Of a DNA stretch of 64,000 nucleotides, positions 8,914 to 17,654 are shown piece by piece. Source of the DNA: SLRI01 sp964402505 (GTDB lineage Bacteria; Pseudomonadota; Alphaproteobacteria; Geminicoccales; Geminicoccaceae); NCBI GenBank assembly GCA_964402505.1, contig CAYOCP010000012.1, positions 54,901 through 118,900 on the forward strand, in the 5' to 3' direction. The stretch's first letter is position 1. Every line of letters begins with the position of its first letter. A model generated the notes under the pieces. It made no database searches. It was not told the origin of the DNA and saw only the letters and a program-made list of their open reading frames with translations. Position numbers and translations under genes: made by a program.

Positions 8914-9743
8914 GCCGGCAGGCCCAGGAGGGCGCGCGCCTCGGCGACCGTGGCCGGACGCCTGCCGTACTCGGGGCAGAGCGCCACCACCTGCTCGACC
9001 AGGGCGGCATTGGAGGGCGCAAGCCGCTCCTTGTCGAGGCGCACATTGTCCTCGAGCCCGGTCCGGCAATGGCCGCCGAGCTCGAGCGACCAGCGCACCA
9101 CCGTGATCTGGTCCCGGCCGATCCCGGCCCCGGTCCAGGTGGCGTCGGGGGCGAGACGCCCTACCGTCTTCACGTAGAACTCGAAGACCTCGCGATCGAC
9201 CGGCATGGCGTTCTTCACGCCCATCACGAACTGAACGTGCAGGGGACCCTTGATCCGCCCCGCCTTCTCCATCTCGACCGCCTTGAAGAGCATCGAGAGG
9301 TCGAAGACCTCGATCTCCGGCTTCACCCCGTGCTCGAGCATCAGCGCCGCGAGCCAATCCACGAGCTCCGGGCTGTTCTCGTAGATCCGGGTCGGAAAGT
9401 TGCAGGAGCCGGTCGAGAGCGACGCCATGTCGGGGTGGAGCGGCAGCATCCCGCCGCGCTCCTCGCCCCGCCCCGACCGCCCGCCGGTCGAGAGCTGCAC
9501 GATCATGCCGGGGCAGTGCTTGCGGATGCCCTCGAGCAGCCGGGCGAACCGCTCGGGATCCGAGGTCGGCCTGCCCTCGTCGTCCCGCACATGGCAATGC
9601 GCCAGCGCAGCGCCCGCCTCGAACGCCGCCTGGGTCGATTCGATCTGCTCGGCGATGCTGATCGGCACGGCAGGGTTGTTGGCCTTGGTCGGCACGGAGC
9701 CGGTGATGGCGACGGTGATGATGCAGGGCAGGAGATCGGCCAT
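8868..9743 (-). CDS. Beta-keto acid cleavage enzyme (BKACE, DUF849 family)
   Basis: 291-residue TIM-barrel enzyme. BKACE proteins condense a beta-keto acid with acetyl-CoA to give acetoacetate and a new acyl-CoA, using a bound zinc. Family signatures are IITVAITGSVPTKANNPAVP at the N-terminus, the metal-binding AHCHVRDDEG (about residues 47-56), IVQLSTGGRSG, GSCNFPTRIYENSP and the EARALLGLP end. The ATG is preceded by an AAGG site. It starts 27 bp after matB, apparently extending the malonate operon. The last 14 residues (after LGLPA) have no family counterpart and are read antisense to the ridA remnant, suggesting the natural stop was lost in a rearrangement. Substrate unknown. Confidence 0.85.
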   Translation of the reverse strand: MADLLPCIITVAITGSVPTKANNPAVPISIAEQIESTQAAFEAGAALAHCHVRDDEGRPTSDPERFARLLEGIRKHCPGMIVQLSTGGRSGRGEERGGMLPLHPDMASLSTGSCNFPTRIYENSPELVDWLAALMLEHGVKPEIEVFDLSMLFKAVEMEKAGRIKGPLHVQFVMGVKNAMPVDREVFEFYVKTVGRLAPDATWTGAGIGRDQITVVRWSLELGGHCRTGLEDNVRLDKERLAPSNAALVEQVVALCPEYGRRPATVAEARALLGLPAYARGTTASASISTR

Positions 9744-9770
9744 GCGACAAACCTTGGGGTTGTGGAAGGA

Positions 9771-11300
9771 TCAGGCCGGGTCCGGCCTTTCGTAGAGCTT
9801 GGCATACTGCTCGCGCAGCACGTTCTTCTGCACCTTGCCCATGGTGTTGCGCGGCAGCTCGGGGGCGAAGATCACCCTTTTCGGCAGCTTGTAGCGGGCG
9901 AGACGGGAATCCAGCGCGCCGATGATGCCTCGCTCGTCGAGCGTCTTGCCCGCCCTCGCCACCACGACGGCCGTGACCCCTTCGCCGAAATCCGGATGCG
10001 GCAGCCCGATGACCGCCGATTCGAGCACACCCGGCAGCGCATCGATCTCGCTCTCGACCTCCTTCGGATAGACGTTGTAGCCGCCCGAGATGATGAGGTC
10101 CTTGGCGCGGCCGACGATCGACACGTAGCCGTCCTCGTCGATTCGCGCGATGTCGCCCGTGACGAAGAAGCCGTCGGGGCGAAACTCGGCCGCCGTCTTC
10201 TCCGGCATCCGCCAGTAGCCCTTGAAGACGTTGGGGCCACGGACCTCGAGCACGCCGATCTCGCCCGCGTCCAGGACCTTGCCCGTCTCCGGGTCCGCGA
10301 CCCGCACCTCCACGCCCGGCAGGGGCAGGCCGACCGTGCCGGCGCGGCGCTCGCCGTCATAGGGGTTCGACGTGTTCATGCCGGTTTCGGTCATGCCGTA
10401 GCGCTCGAGGATGCGGTGGCCCGTGCGCTCGAAGAAGGCCTGGTGCGTCTCGGCGAGCAAAGGCGCCGAGCCGGAGACGAAGAGCCGCATGTTGCGGGTC
10501 GCTTCCGGCGTGAGCTTCGGATGCGCCACCAGCCGCGTGTAGAAGGTCGGCACGCCCATGAGCGTCGTCGCCCTTGCCATGAGGGCGACCACCTCGTCGG
10601 CATCGAAGCGCGCGCGCCAGTGCATGCCGGCACCGCTCAGCATCACCGTGTCGATGGCGACGAAGAGGCCGTGCGTGTGGAAGATCGGCAGCGCGTGGAC
10701 CAGCACGTCGCTCCCGGTGAAGCGCCAGGCCTCGGCCAGCGTGGCGGCGTTCGAGAGGAGGTTGCGGTGGGTCAGCATGGCACCCTTCGAGCGACCGGTC
10801 GTGCCCGAGGTGTAGAGGATGGCGGCGAGATCGTCGGCGGTGCGCCGCGCCGTCTCGAACGCCTCGCTCTCGCCGGCCGCGGCCTCGAGCAGGCTGCCGC
10901 CGCCGTCCTGGCCGAGCGTGAGAAGGCCCGCCACACCGGCATCGCGCGCCACCGGCTCGAGCACGGCCTCGCTCTCAGGACGGCAGACGAAGAGCTTGGC
11001 CTCGGCATCGCCGAGGAAATAGGCGATCTCGGCGGGCGTGTAGCCGGCATTGAGCGGCAGGTAGACCGCTCCGGCGCGCAGGCTCGCGAGGAAGACCGCC
11101 ACCGCCTGCCAAGGCTTCTCGACCTGCACGGCGATGCGATCGCCGGGTGCAACGCCACGTCGGGCGAAGAGATTGGCGATCCGTCCGGCGAGCGCGAAGG
11201 TCTCGCCATAGGTGACCCGGCTGCCGTCGGCGAGCAGGAAGAGCGGCTTTCCCGCGTCGGGGACCGCGGCCTCGAGGGCGCTGAAGAGATCGTCATTCAT
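9771..11300 (-). CDS. matB: Malonyl-CoA synthetase (malonate-CoA ligase) MatB
   Basis: ATP-dependent acyl-CoA ligase of 509 residues that activates malonate to malonyl-CoA through an acyl-adenylate. Motifs in order: the P-loop-like ILYTSGTTGRSKGAMLTHRN, the core YGMTETGMN, the GDIARIDEDGY hinge region and the C-terminal catalytic lysine in NTMGKVQKN. The start at 11300 (MNDDLFSALE) matches MatB N-termini; a longer open frame upstream is antisense overlap with matA. It overlaps the matA stop by 8 bp and is downstream of the matPQM transporter genes and matA, the arrangement known from rhizobial matPQMAB operons, which fixes the substrate with fair confidence. Confidence 0.93.
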   Translation of the reverse strand: MNDDLFSALEAAVPDAGKPLFLLADGSRVTYGETFALAGRIANLFARRGVAPGDRIAVQVEKPWQAVAVFLASLRAGAVYLPLNAGYTPAEIAYFLGDAEAKLFVCRPESEAVLEPVARDAGVAGLLTLGQDGGGSLLEAAAGESEAFETARRTADDLAAILYTSGTTGRSKGAMLTHRNLLSNAATLAEAWRFTGSDVLVHALPIFHTHGLFVAIDTVMLSGAGMHWRARFDADEVVALMARATTLMGVPTFYTRLVAHPKLTPEATRNMRLFVSGSAPLLAETHQAFFERTGHRILERYGMTETGMNTSNPYDGERRAGTVGLPLPGVEVRVADPETGKVLDAGEIGVLEVRGPNVFKGYWRMPEKTAAEFRPDGFFVTGDIARIDEDGYVSIVGRAKDLIISGGYNVYPKEVESEIDALPGVLESAVIGLPHPDFGEGVTAVVVARAGKTLDERGIIGALDSRLARYKLPKRVIFAPELPRNTMGKVQKNVLREQYAKLYERPDPA

Positions 11301-12654
11301 GGCTCGCCACCACCGGCTCGCGTTGGGAGGGCTTGCGGACGAGGCGCCGCACGGCGGCCGATACGGCGATCCGGCCGTCATTCGCGTAAGCCTCGTGATT
11401 GCGTTCGATCTGCTTCGGATCGTAGAGGTAGTTCACCATGAGGCCATGCGACGCGGCCAGCGCCTTGTCCGAGCCGTCGGCCAGCGCGTTGACCCGCTCG
11501 AGCCGCGCGCCGTTGCCCAGGTGAAAGCGCGCCACGGGGTCGGTCGGCGTGCCGTGGCGGGTCAGCGAACGGTGAAAGTAGCTCGCCCCCAGCGACTGGA
11601 GCACCGGTCGCGCCGCAGCCACCGTGCTCTCGTCCAAGGGCCAGGCCGGATCGTCCAGCCGGTCGAGCAGCACCCGGTCGGCGGCAGTGAGGATGGCCGA
11701 GCGCTCATTCCGGCGCTCCTCCTCGAGCCAGGCGCGGAAGCCCGGCACCGGCGAGAGCGTCACGAAGGTGTCGAGCCCAGGGAAATCGCGCGCCAGCTCC
11801 TCGACCACCTGCTTGATGAGGAAATGCCCGAAGGAGATGCCGCGCAGCCCCTCCTGGCAGTTGGAGATCGAGTAGAACACCGCCGTCGTCGCCTTGCCGG
11901 GGTCGAGCGGCCGGCGCTCCTCCGCGAGAATGGGACCGATGGCCGCGGGAATGTCCGCCGTCAGCGCCACCTCCACGAAGATCAGCGGATCGTCGACCAG
12001 CGCCGGATGGAAGAAGGCGTAGAGCCGGCGATCCGCGGGATCGATGCGCCGCCTGAGATCCTCCCAGCCATTGATCCGGTGGACGGCTTCGTAGCGGATG
12101 ATCTTCTCGAGCACGACGGCCGGGGTCGACCAGTCGATCCGCCGCAGCACGAGGAAGCCGCGGTTGAACCAGGACGTCAGCAGATGACGGAAATCGTGAT
12201 CGACGGCGGTGAGCTCAGGATGCTCCTTGAGCTCGCGCGAAAGGTCGCCGCGCATCGCGACGAGGGCGGCCGTGCCGCCCGGCGCCCGGTTCAGCCGGCG
12301 GATCAGCTCCTGCCGTCGCGATTCCGAGACGTCGTGCAGGCGAAGCGCGTTGGCGTCGTCGGGCTGCTCGAGGAAAGCGTTGGCCGCGGCCTCGAGCGGC
12401 TCGCGCGGGGCGCCGAAGCGTTTGGCCAGAACCTTGAAGAAGCCGACCCGGCCGGTCCGATCGAGCGCCGCGTAGCCATCGAGCAGCGCCGCCGCCACGG
12501 CGAGTCCCGAGGCCTCGCCCCGTCCGCCGACCAGCGTCTCGGCGAGGTCGGCGAGGTCGTCGTCCGTCACCGGGTGGTCGCGACCCCGCTCGATCATCGA
12601 CCGGCCCCGCTCGACGATGGTGCCGAGCAGGTCGTTGAAGAAATAGGTGCTCAA
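11293..12654 (-). CDS. matA: Malonyl-CoA decarboxylase MatA
   Basis: 453-residue enzyme converting malonyl-CoA to acetyl-CoA and CO2. An N-terminal helical bundle is followed by a GNAT-fold catalytic domain; recognised segments are SISNCQEGLRGISFGHFLIKQ, TLSPVPGFRAWL and GLMVNYLYDPKQIERNHEAY. There is no in-frame ATG at the right place. The TTG at 12654 overlaps the matM stop as TTGA, the same coupling seen elsewhere in this window, so it is taken as the start. With MatB it completes catabolism of malonate to acetyl-CoA. Confidence 0.93.
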   Translation of the reverse strand: MSTYFFNDLLGTIVERGRSMIERGRDHPVTDDDLADLAETLVGGRGEASGLAVAAALLDGYAALDRTGRVGFFKVLAKRFGAPREPLEAAANAFLEQPDDANALRLHDVSESRRQELIRRLNRAPGGTAALVAMRGDLSRELKEHPELTAVDHDFRHLLTSWFNRGFLVLRRIDWSTPAVVLEKIIRYEAVHRINGWEDLRRRIDPADRRLYAFFHPALVDDPLIFVEVALTADIPAAIGPILAEERRPLDPGKATTAVFYSISNCQEGLRGISFGHFLIKQVVEELARDFPGLDTFVTLSPVPGFRAWLEEERRNERSAILTAADRVLLDRLDDPAWPLDESTVAAARPVLQSLGASYFHRSLTRHGTPTDPVARFHLGNGARLERVNALADGSDKALAASHGLMVNYLYDPKQIERNHEAYANDGRIAVSAAVRRLVRKPSQREPVVASHE

Positions 12655-13967
12655 ACCGCCGCCCCCATCATCCGGCCGGGCAGCCAGGTGGCGATGCCCG
12701 GAAAGAAGCAGAGGATGATAATGCCGAGGACCATGCAAAGGACATAGGGCAAGGCGCCCTTGAGGATCGTTTGCAGCGGAATGTCGGGCGAAATGCCGTT
12801 GATGACGTAGAGATTGAGGCCGACCGGCGGAGTGATCAGCCCGATCTCCATGTTGATCGTGAGCACCACCGCGAACCAGTAGGGGTCGAAGCCGGCCTGG
12901 ACGATGATCGGCAGGAGGATCGGCGCCGTCATCAGGATCACCGCCACGGGCGGCAGAAAGAAGCCGGCGATCAGAAGGAAGATGTTGACGAACAGCAGAA
13001 GGACCCAGTGATTGACCTCGAGGCCGGCGATCCAGAGGGCGATGGACTGGGTGATGAAGAGCGAGGAGAGGGCGAAGGCGAAAAGCTCCGAGGCGCCGAT
13101 GATCATCATGATCATGACCGACTCGCGCAACGTGGAGCGGAAGATCGCGATCAGGGGCCCGACCCGCCACATGCGGTAGATGACGACCGCCAGAACGATG
13201 CAGAAGAACGCCCCGGCCCCGGCCGCCTCCGATGGCGTGGCCACTCCGCCATAGAGCACGTAGAGGATCGCCACGACGATCGAGAGGAAGGGCAGGACCC
13301 GCGGCAGCGCCTCGACCTTCTCCTTCAGGGTGAAGCGCCGCGCCATCGCCTCGAAGCTGTAGCCGGCCATCCTGCAGGAGATGATCGTCCAGATCATGAA
13401 GAGGGCGGTCAGCATCAGGCCCGGCAGCACGCCGGCGAGGAAGAGCCGGCCGATCGAGGTCTCGGTCGAGATGCCGTAGACGATCATCGTGACCGAGGGC
13501 GGGATCAGGATGCCGAGCGTGCCGCCGGCGGCGATCGAGCCCGTGGCGATGCTCGTGGGGTAGCCCCGCTCCACCATGGCCGGGATCCCCATCTTGCCGA
13601 TGGCGGCGCAGGTCGCGGGGCTCGAGCCGGAAAGCGCCGAGAAGATCGAGCAGGCGCCGATGTTCGAGAGCACGAGCCCACCCGGCACCCGGTTCAGCCA
13701 GCGGTCGAGGGCCTCGTAGAGGTCGCGCCCGGCCGGGCTGGAGGCCACGGCGGCACCCATCAGGATGAACATGGGAATGGCGACGAGGCTGAAGCTGGCG
13801 AGGCCGCCGAAGAAGGTCTCGCCGACGATCTCCAGAACACCGAAGCCGCCCGAGAGGATGAGGGCCACGATCGAGACCAGGCCGAGCGCGAAGGCTATGG
13901 GCATGCCGGTCGCGAGCAGCAGGAGCAGGCCGAGCAGCAGGAGCGAGCCCGAGGCGAGCGGTCCCAC
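12651..13967 (-). CDS. matM: TRAP transporter large permease (malonate), MatM/DctM type
   Basis: 438-residue polytopic inner-membrane protein with about 12 hydrophobic segments and DctM hallmarks: MPIAFALGLVS, PMFILMGAAVASS, SGSSPATCAAIGKMGIPAM and GGTLGILIPPSVTMIVYG, then the inverted second half ending LITPPVGLNLYVINGIS. It moves substrate with a sodium gradient using the MatQ small subunit and the MatP binding protein. The ATG overlaps the matQ stop by 1 nt and its stop overlaps the matA TTG. Malonate as substrate is inferred from the operon. Confidence 0.93.
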   Translation of the reverse strand: MGPLASGSLLLLGLLLLLATGMPIAFALGLVSIVALILSGGFGVLEIVGETFFGGLASFSLVAIPMFILMGAAVASSPAGRDLYEALDRWLNRVPGGLVLSNIGACSIFSALSGSSPATCAAIGKMGIPAMVERGYPTSIATGSIAAGGTLGILIPPSVTMIVYGISTETSIGRLFLAGVLPGLMLTALFMIWTIISCRMAGYSFEAMARRFTLKEKVEALPRVLPFLSIVVAILYVLYGGVATPSEAAGAGAFFCIVLAVVIYRMWRVGPLIAIFRSTLRESVMIMMIIGASELFAFALSSLFITQSIALWIAGLEVNHWVLLLFVNIFLLIAGFFLPPVAVILMTAPILLPIIVQAGFDPYWFAVVLTINMEIGLITPPVGLNLYVINGISPDIPLQTILKGALPYVLCMVLGIIILCFFPGIATWLPGRMMGAAV

Positions 13968-14491
13968 TACTCGAGCTCCTCGAAATGCGTCGCCTCACCC
14001 GCGAGCAGAGAGCCGCCCTCCTTGAGCTTCAGCATCTCCGCCACGTATTGCAGCGCCAGAAGGCCGATGCCGAGCGGCAGCGGAAAGAGCGGGATCCAGA
14101 GCGGCAACTGCCAGACGGTCGCGGTACGCCAGCCGCGGGTCAGCGCCTCGTAGAAATAGATGAAGCCCGACCCGGCCAGCAGCAGGCAGAACGCCAGAGC
14201 CGCCACGGCGCCGATGACCTCGAGCCAGAGACGCCCGGCACCGCCGAGCGCCTTGGGCAGGAGGTCGACGCCGACGTGACCACGGTCGATCAGGACGGCC
14301 GGAGCGCCGATGAAGGTCGAGGCGACGATGGCATAGATCACGAACTCCGTCTGCCAGACGGTCGATCCGCCGAGCATGTAGCGGACGAAGATCATCTGAC
14401 AGGTGACCACCACCGCGGCCGCCATGAGGAGCATGGCGAGCACGCCCCCGATGCGCGAGAGAGCGGTGACGGTCGCGATGTAGAGCCGCAT
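13967..14491 (-). CDS. matQ: TRAP transporter small permease (malonate), MatQ/DctQ type
   Basis: 174-residue membrane protein with four predicted helices, typical of DctQ subunits: GGVLAMLLMAAAVVVTCQMIFVRY (helix 1 to 2), WQTEFVIYAIVASTFIGAPAVLIDRGHVGVDLLP with the conserved RGHV segment, then two more helices. Partner of the large permease encoded directly downstream with a 1-nt overlap. It lies 31 bp after the binding-protein gene, in the expected P-Q-M order. Confidence 0.92.
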   Translation of the reverse strand: MRLYIATVTALSRIGGVLAMLLMAAAVVVTCQMIFVRYMLGGSTVWQTEFVIYAIVASTFIGAPAVLIDRGHVGVDLLPKALGGAGRLWLEVIGAVAALAFCLLLAGSGFIYFYEALTRGWRTATVWQLPLWIPLFPLPLGIGLLALQYVAEMLKLKEGGSLLAGEATHFEELE

Positions 14492-14522
14492 GTGCTTCGC
14501 CGGCCGACCTGGCCAGGGTGCC

Positions 14523-15521
14523 TTAGTCGACGTCGAGCGCCATCTGGATCAGCTCCTCTCCACCCGGCACGTTCTCGGCGAAGTTCTTGTAGGAGCTGTC
14601 CTCGGCGAGGGCGAGCCAGGCATCGTAGTTCTCGGGCGTCATCTCGGTCACCTCGACCCCCGCCTTCGCGTAGATATCGATCATCTCCTGATCGACCTTC
14701 TTCGCCTCGTCGAAGAAATACGCCTCGGCCGCATCGCCGGCGGCGAGCATCGCCGCCTGCTGCTCCGCGTTCAGGCCGTCCCAGCTCCGCTTCGACATGA
14801 GGATCGGCTCGTACATGAACCAGAGCGCGTTCTCGCCGGGGGCGGTCAGGCACGTCACCTGCTCGTAGAGCCGATAGGAGATGAACGATCCGGACGATGT
14901 GTTCGCCGCGTCGAGCACGCCGGTCTGCATCGCGGTGTAGATCTCGGAGGACGGCATCGACGCGATCGAGGCGCCGGCCGCCGCCAGCATCTGCTCGAAG
15001 GCCGGTCCTGCCGCCCGCGTCACCTGCCCCTCGATGCTCTCCGGCCCGGTGATGCAGTTCTTCTTCGAGGCGAATCCGCCGGCCAGCCAGGCGTCGGCGA
15101 TCACCACCACCCCGTTCTCCTCGATCAACCGCTTGATCTCGGCCATGAACGGCGAATCGTTGAGCCGCCTGGCGCGCTCGTGGTTGCGCACGAGCCCCGG
15201 CATCAGCGTCGCCGAGAACTGCGGCACCCGCCCGGAGGCGTAGTCGAGCGGAAAGGCCGAAAGATCGAGCTGGCCGCTCGTCAAGGCTCCCCACTGCTCC
15301 GTCGGCTTGAAGAGCGAGGCGCCGGGAAAGACCTGGATCTCGAGCCCGACATTGGCGGCCTCCACCTCGCGCTTGATGGTCTGCACCATCTCGTCGCGGA
15401 TGTCGCCCTTGCCACCCGGCCACTGATGCGAGGCGCGCAGGACGGTCTGCGCCCCCGCCGTCGACACGAGCGCCAGGGCCAGGGCCGTCGCCATGCCGAG
15501 CGTTCTGATTTCGCGGGCCAT
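14523..15521 (-). CDS. matP: TRAP transporter solute-binding protein (malonate), MatP/DctP type
   Basis: 332-residue periplasmic binding protein with a signal peptide (LGMATALALALVSTAGAQ). The ATG at 15521 is chosen because AGGGAGC lies about 8 bp upstream; an upstream in-frame ATG at 15566 has no such site. DctP features include LRASHQWPGGKGD, GARVPQFS-type central strands, and TGVLDAANTSSGSF near residue 190. First gene of the malonate operon matPQMAB. No GntR-type matR regulator gene is adjacent, unlike in rhizobia; a nested inverted repeat lies just upstream. Confidence 0.9.
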   Translation of the reverse strand: MAREIRTLGMATALALALVSTAGAQTVLRASHQWPGGKGDIRDEMVQTIKREVEAANVGLEIQVFPGASLFKPTEQWGALTSGQLDLSAFPLDYASGRVPQFSATLMPGLVRNHERARRLNDSPFMAEIKRLIEENGVVVIADAWLAGGFASKKNCITGPESIEGQVTRAAGPAFEQMLAAAGASIASMPSSEIYTAMQTGVLDAANTSSGSFISYRLYEQVTCLTAPGENALWFMYEPILMSKRSWDGLNAEQQAAMLAAGDAAEAYFFDEAKKVDQEMIDIYAKAGVEVTEMTPENYDAWLALAEDSSYKNFAENVPGGEELIQMALDVD

Positions 15522-15554
15522 TCGTCTTGCTCCCTGTTTCCTGTGCGGCGTTTC

Positions 15555-15586
15555 ACCTCGTGACAATCACGGGCCGGGCACGAGGT
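15555..15586. promoter_or_regulatory. Nested inverted repeats upstream of matP, candidate operator
   Basis: ACCTCGTG (15555-15562) and CACGAGGT (15579-15586) form perfect 8-bp arms separated by 16 bp; the left arm also takes part in an inner CGTGA-CAA-TCACG palindrome (15559-15571). The element sits 34 bp before the matP start, where a repressor or activator would act. No promoter boxes are convincing. The gap to the next gene (15522-15665) holds nothing else evident. Confidence 0.4.
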
Positions 15587-15665
15587 CAATGGTTCTCGAG
15601 GTCGCGACGGCCCGAGCGCCGCCGTCCGCGGGCCCGCTCCCAGCCGCAGCACACCACGAAAAGGG

Positions 15666-16907
15666 CTACGGCCGACCAGCGCGGGCCGGCCCGGCCACGG
15701 CCGCGTCACCGCCCGCTGCCAGTATGCCAGCCAGCAGCACCAGCACGGTCGCCTGGTAGACGCCGTTGAAATAGTTCTGGAAAAGGCATTGCGCCCAGAG
15801 ATCGGCGGCGATCGAAAGGACCAGTGCGCGCTCGACCGGGTCGGTCGTGGCCCGGGCGCGGCCAAGGGCGAGGCGGGTGACCTCGCCGATCAGCACGAGC
15901 ACGAGGAGCAGCCCCGGCATCCCTGCCTCGACATAGAAGCGCACGAGCTCGTTGTGCGGCCACTCGAGCAGCGCGCCCTCGCCGATCACCGGCCGGCCGA
16001 GTGCCAGGGTGTTGCGGATGGTCCCCATGCCGAGGCCGAAGGGTGCGCCGCCGCTCATGGCGAGCCAATGACGGATAGCGGGCCAGCGGCCGGAGGAATA
16101 GTCCGCGCGATCGAGCTCGACGAGGCGGCTCCAGAGCGTGTCGCCGACGAGGGTCGAGAGCAGCACGAGCCCGCCGAGTGCCACGAGGCAGAGGACGAGC
16201 GTGCGGGGGCGAAGGGCCGGCCGCCAGACTCCCGACACGAAAGCCAGGATCGCCAGGATGGCGATAGTGACGAGTGCCGTCCGCGTGCCGGTGAGCAGCA
16301 CCATGGAGGCGGCGGCAGCCACGACGAGGGCGACCGCGACCCGCCCCCTCGTCCGCTCGCGGGTGGCGAAGGCCGCGGCCGCCGTGACGGCGACGATGGT
16401 GCAGAGACTGGCATGCAGAACGACCGAGCCGGTGAGGTCGATGCGCACATGCTCCGCGACATTGCGCAAGGCAGTGGTGGAGGGCATCAGGATGGCGGCC
16501 GCGGCCGTCGCCAGCACGTAGAGCCCGCCGGCAAGCAGAACGACCCGCGCTATCGCCAGATCGCCGAGCGCCGAGCGCAGGTTCGGTGCCACCAGGAGCG
16601 CCAGGATGGGCAGCACGATCTTGTAATCGAGCAGCTCGCCGCTGCTGCCCCGATCGATCGCGGCGACGAGCCCGAGCAGCCAGAGCGCGATCAGGGGTGC
16701 GGTCCGCCCACGCCCCGCAAGACGGGGTGACAGCAGCATCGCGGCCGCCGCCAACAGAGCGAAAAGCCCACAGAAGACGACGATCCTGAGATCGGCGAAG
16801 CCGAGGGCCGCGACCGAGGAGGCCGAGAGCGCCGGCATGGCCAGCGTCGCCAGGAAGCCGAGCCGGACGACACCTGTCGCAAGGCCTTCGGATCGGCCAA
16901 CGCGCAT
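15666..16907 (-). CDS. O-antigen ligase/polymerase family membrane protein
   Basis: 413-residue polytopic membrane protein with about 10-12 hydrophobic helices and the Wzy/WaaL (PF04932-like) periplasmic-loop signature: LTGTRTALVTIAIL, DYSSGRWPAIRHWLAMSGGAPFGLGMG, then ALLEWPHNELVRFYVEAGMPG with the conserved histidine. Such proteins polymerise or ligate lipid-linked glycans. The start at 16907 is chosen because GGAGG lies 5 bp upstream; the ATG at 16931 would overlap the -10 box. It is divergent from the polysaccharide genes beginning at 16968, so it is probably the polymerase or ligase of that cluster. Confidence 0.85.
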   Translation of the reverse strand: MRVGRSEGLATGVVRLGFLATLAMPALSASSVAALGFADLRIVVFCGLFALLAAAAMLLSPRLAGRGRTAPLIALWLLGLVAAIDRGSSGELLDYKIVLPILALLVAPNLRSALGDLAIARVVLLAGGLYVLATAAAAILMPSTTALRNVAEHVRIDLTGSVVLHASLCTIVAVTAAAAFATRERTRGRVAVALVVAAAASMVLLTGTRTALVTIAILAILAFVSGVWRPALRPRTLVLCLVALGGLVLLSTLVGDTLWSRLVELDRADYSSGRWPAIRHWLAMSGGAPFGLGMGTIRNTLALGRPVIGEGALLEWPHNELVRFYVEAGMPGLLLVLVLIGEVTRLALGRARATTDPVERALVLSIAADLWAQCLFQNYFNGVYQATVLVLLAGILAAGGDAAVAGPARAGRP

Positions 16908-16930
16908 CTTGTCCTCCGCCACACGTTTCA

Positions 16931-16936
16931 ATTATA
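16931..16936 (-). promoter_or_regulatory. Consensus -10 box for the O-antigen ligase gene
   Basis: Read on the minus strand this is TATAAT, inside an AT-rich stretch (16926-16952) unusual for the region. It would place the transcript start near 16924, ahead of the GGAGG site and the ATG at 16907. A matching -35 is not obvious. The same 60-bp gap must also hold the promoter of the divergent gene. Confidence 0.45.
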
Positions 16937-16967
16937 AGTTGATACACTAACGATACGGTCGGTGCCG

Positions 16968-17654
16968 ATGCAACCCAAAGCCAAAACCTTCCGCTTGCGC
17001 GCAAGGTCTGCACGACCCCTGCTCGCCACTCACAGCTGCGCCCTGATCCTCGCGATCAACTGGCTCGCGCAGGGCATGCGTGGCATGGATCCCAAGGAGC
17101 TGGGCTTCCGCCTGCTCGTGCTGGGCGCGCTCACCACTGCGGTGGCCGCCGGCCTTCTGGCGCAGGGCGGCGCTTCGATGGGGCCCGTCACGGCGCTGCT
17201 GCTCGGCCTCGGCGCCGCGCACTCGATCAACTTCACGTTGAACGGCCAGCTCTGGGTCTGCCTGCGCTACTGCCCCGCCTACAGGAAGGATCCGATCGCG
17301 CTCGCAACCCAGACCCGCGCGGTGATCTGCCGCGTCCGGCGCTGCGCCTGGCTCGAGGAAGCGGTCCTGATCGGCTCGGCGGCGCGCCTTCGCCACCTGC
17401 CCGGCCCGCGCTCGGACATCGATCTCCGGCTGATCTTTCCGCCCGGGTGGCGCGGCTGGCTGCGCACCAATCTCCTGCTCCTGGAGCTGCGCGCCTGGGC
17501 CTTCTTCAGGGCCCTGCCGCTCGATCTCTACGCCTACGACCACCCGGCGCAACTGCGCCGCTTCGAGCAGACCGAGCCTCTCGGCCTCGTTCTCGACCGG
17601 CGGGCGCGGCTTTGCCGTGGCTTCGCCAATCGCGAGCTGGTCCGCCTGCCGTGA
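16968..17654 (+). CDS. Membrane-anchored nucleotidyltransferase-like protein of the polysaccharide cluster
   Basis: 228 residues (a GTG at 16962 would add two). The N-terminal part has two hydrophobic segments (FRLLVLGALTTAVAAGLL and MGPVTALLLGLGAAHSINF); the C-terminal part carries VLIGSAARLRHLPGPRSDIDLRL. That segment fits the GS...SDxD pattern of Pol-beta-like nucleotidyltransferases, with the two aspartates that would bind metal. The GTG start of pssD overlaps its stop (GTGA), so it is coupled to the glycosyltransferase genes. The substrate is unknown; a role in sugar activation or in modifying a lipid carrier is inferred from the neighbours. Confidence 0.7.
   Translation: MQPKAKTFRLRARSARPLLATHSCALILAINWLAQGMRGMDPKELGFRLLVLGALTTAVAAGLLAQGGASMGPVTALLLGLGAAHSINFTLNGQLWVCLRYCPAYRKDPIALATQTRAVICRVRRCAWLEEAVLIGSAARLRHLPGPRSDIDLRLIFPPGWRGWLRTNLLLLELRAWAFFRALPLDLYAYDHPAQLRRFEQTEPLGLVLDRRARLCRGFANRELVRLP

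Noticed and set aside
12771..14153. 460-residue charged plus-strand frame over matM/matQ
   Set aside because: Asp/Glu/Arg-rich antisense shadow of hydrophobic membrane proteins.
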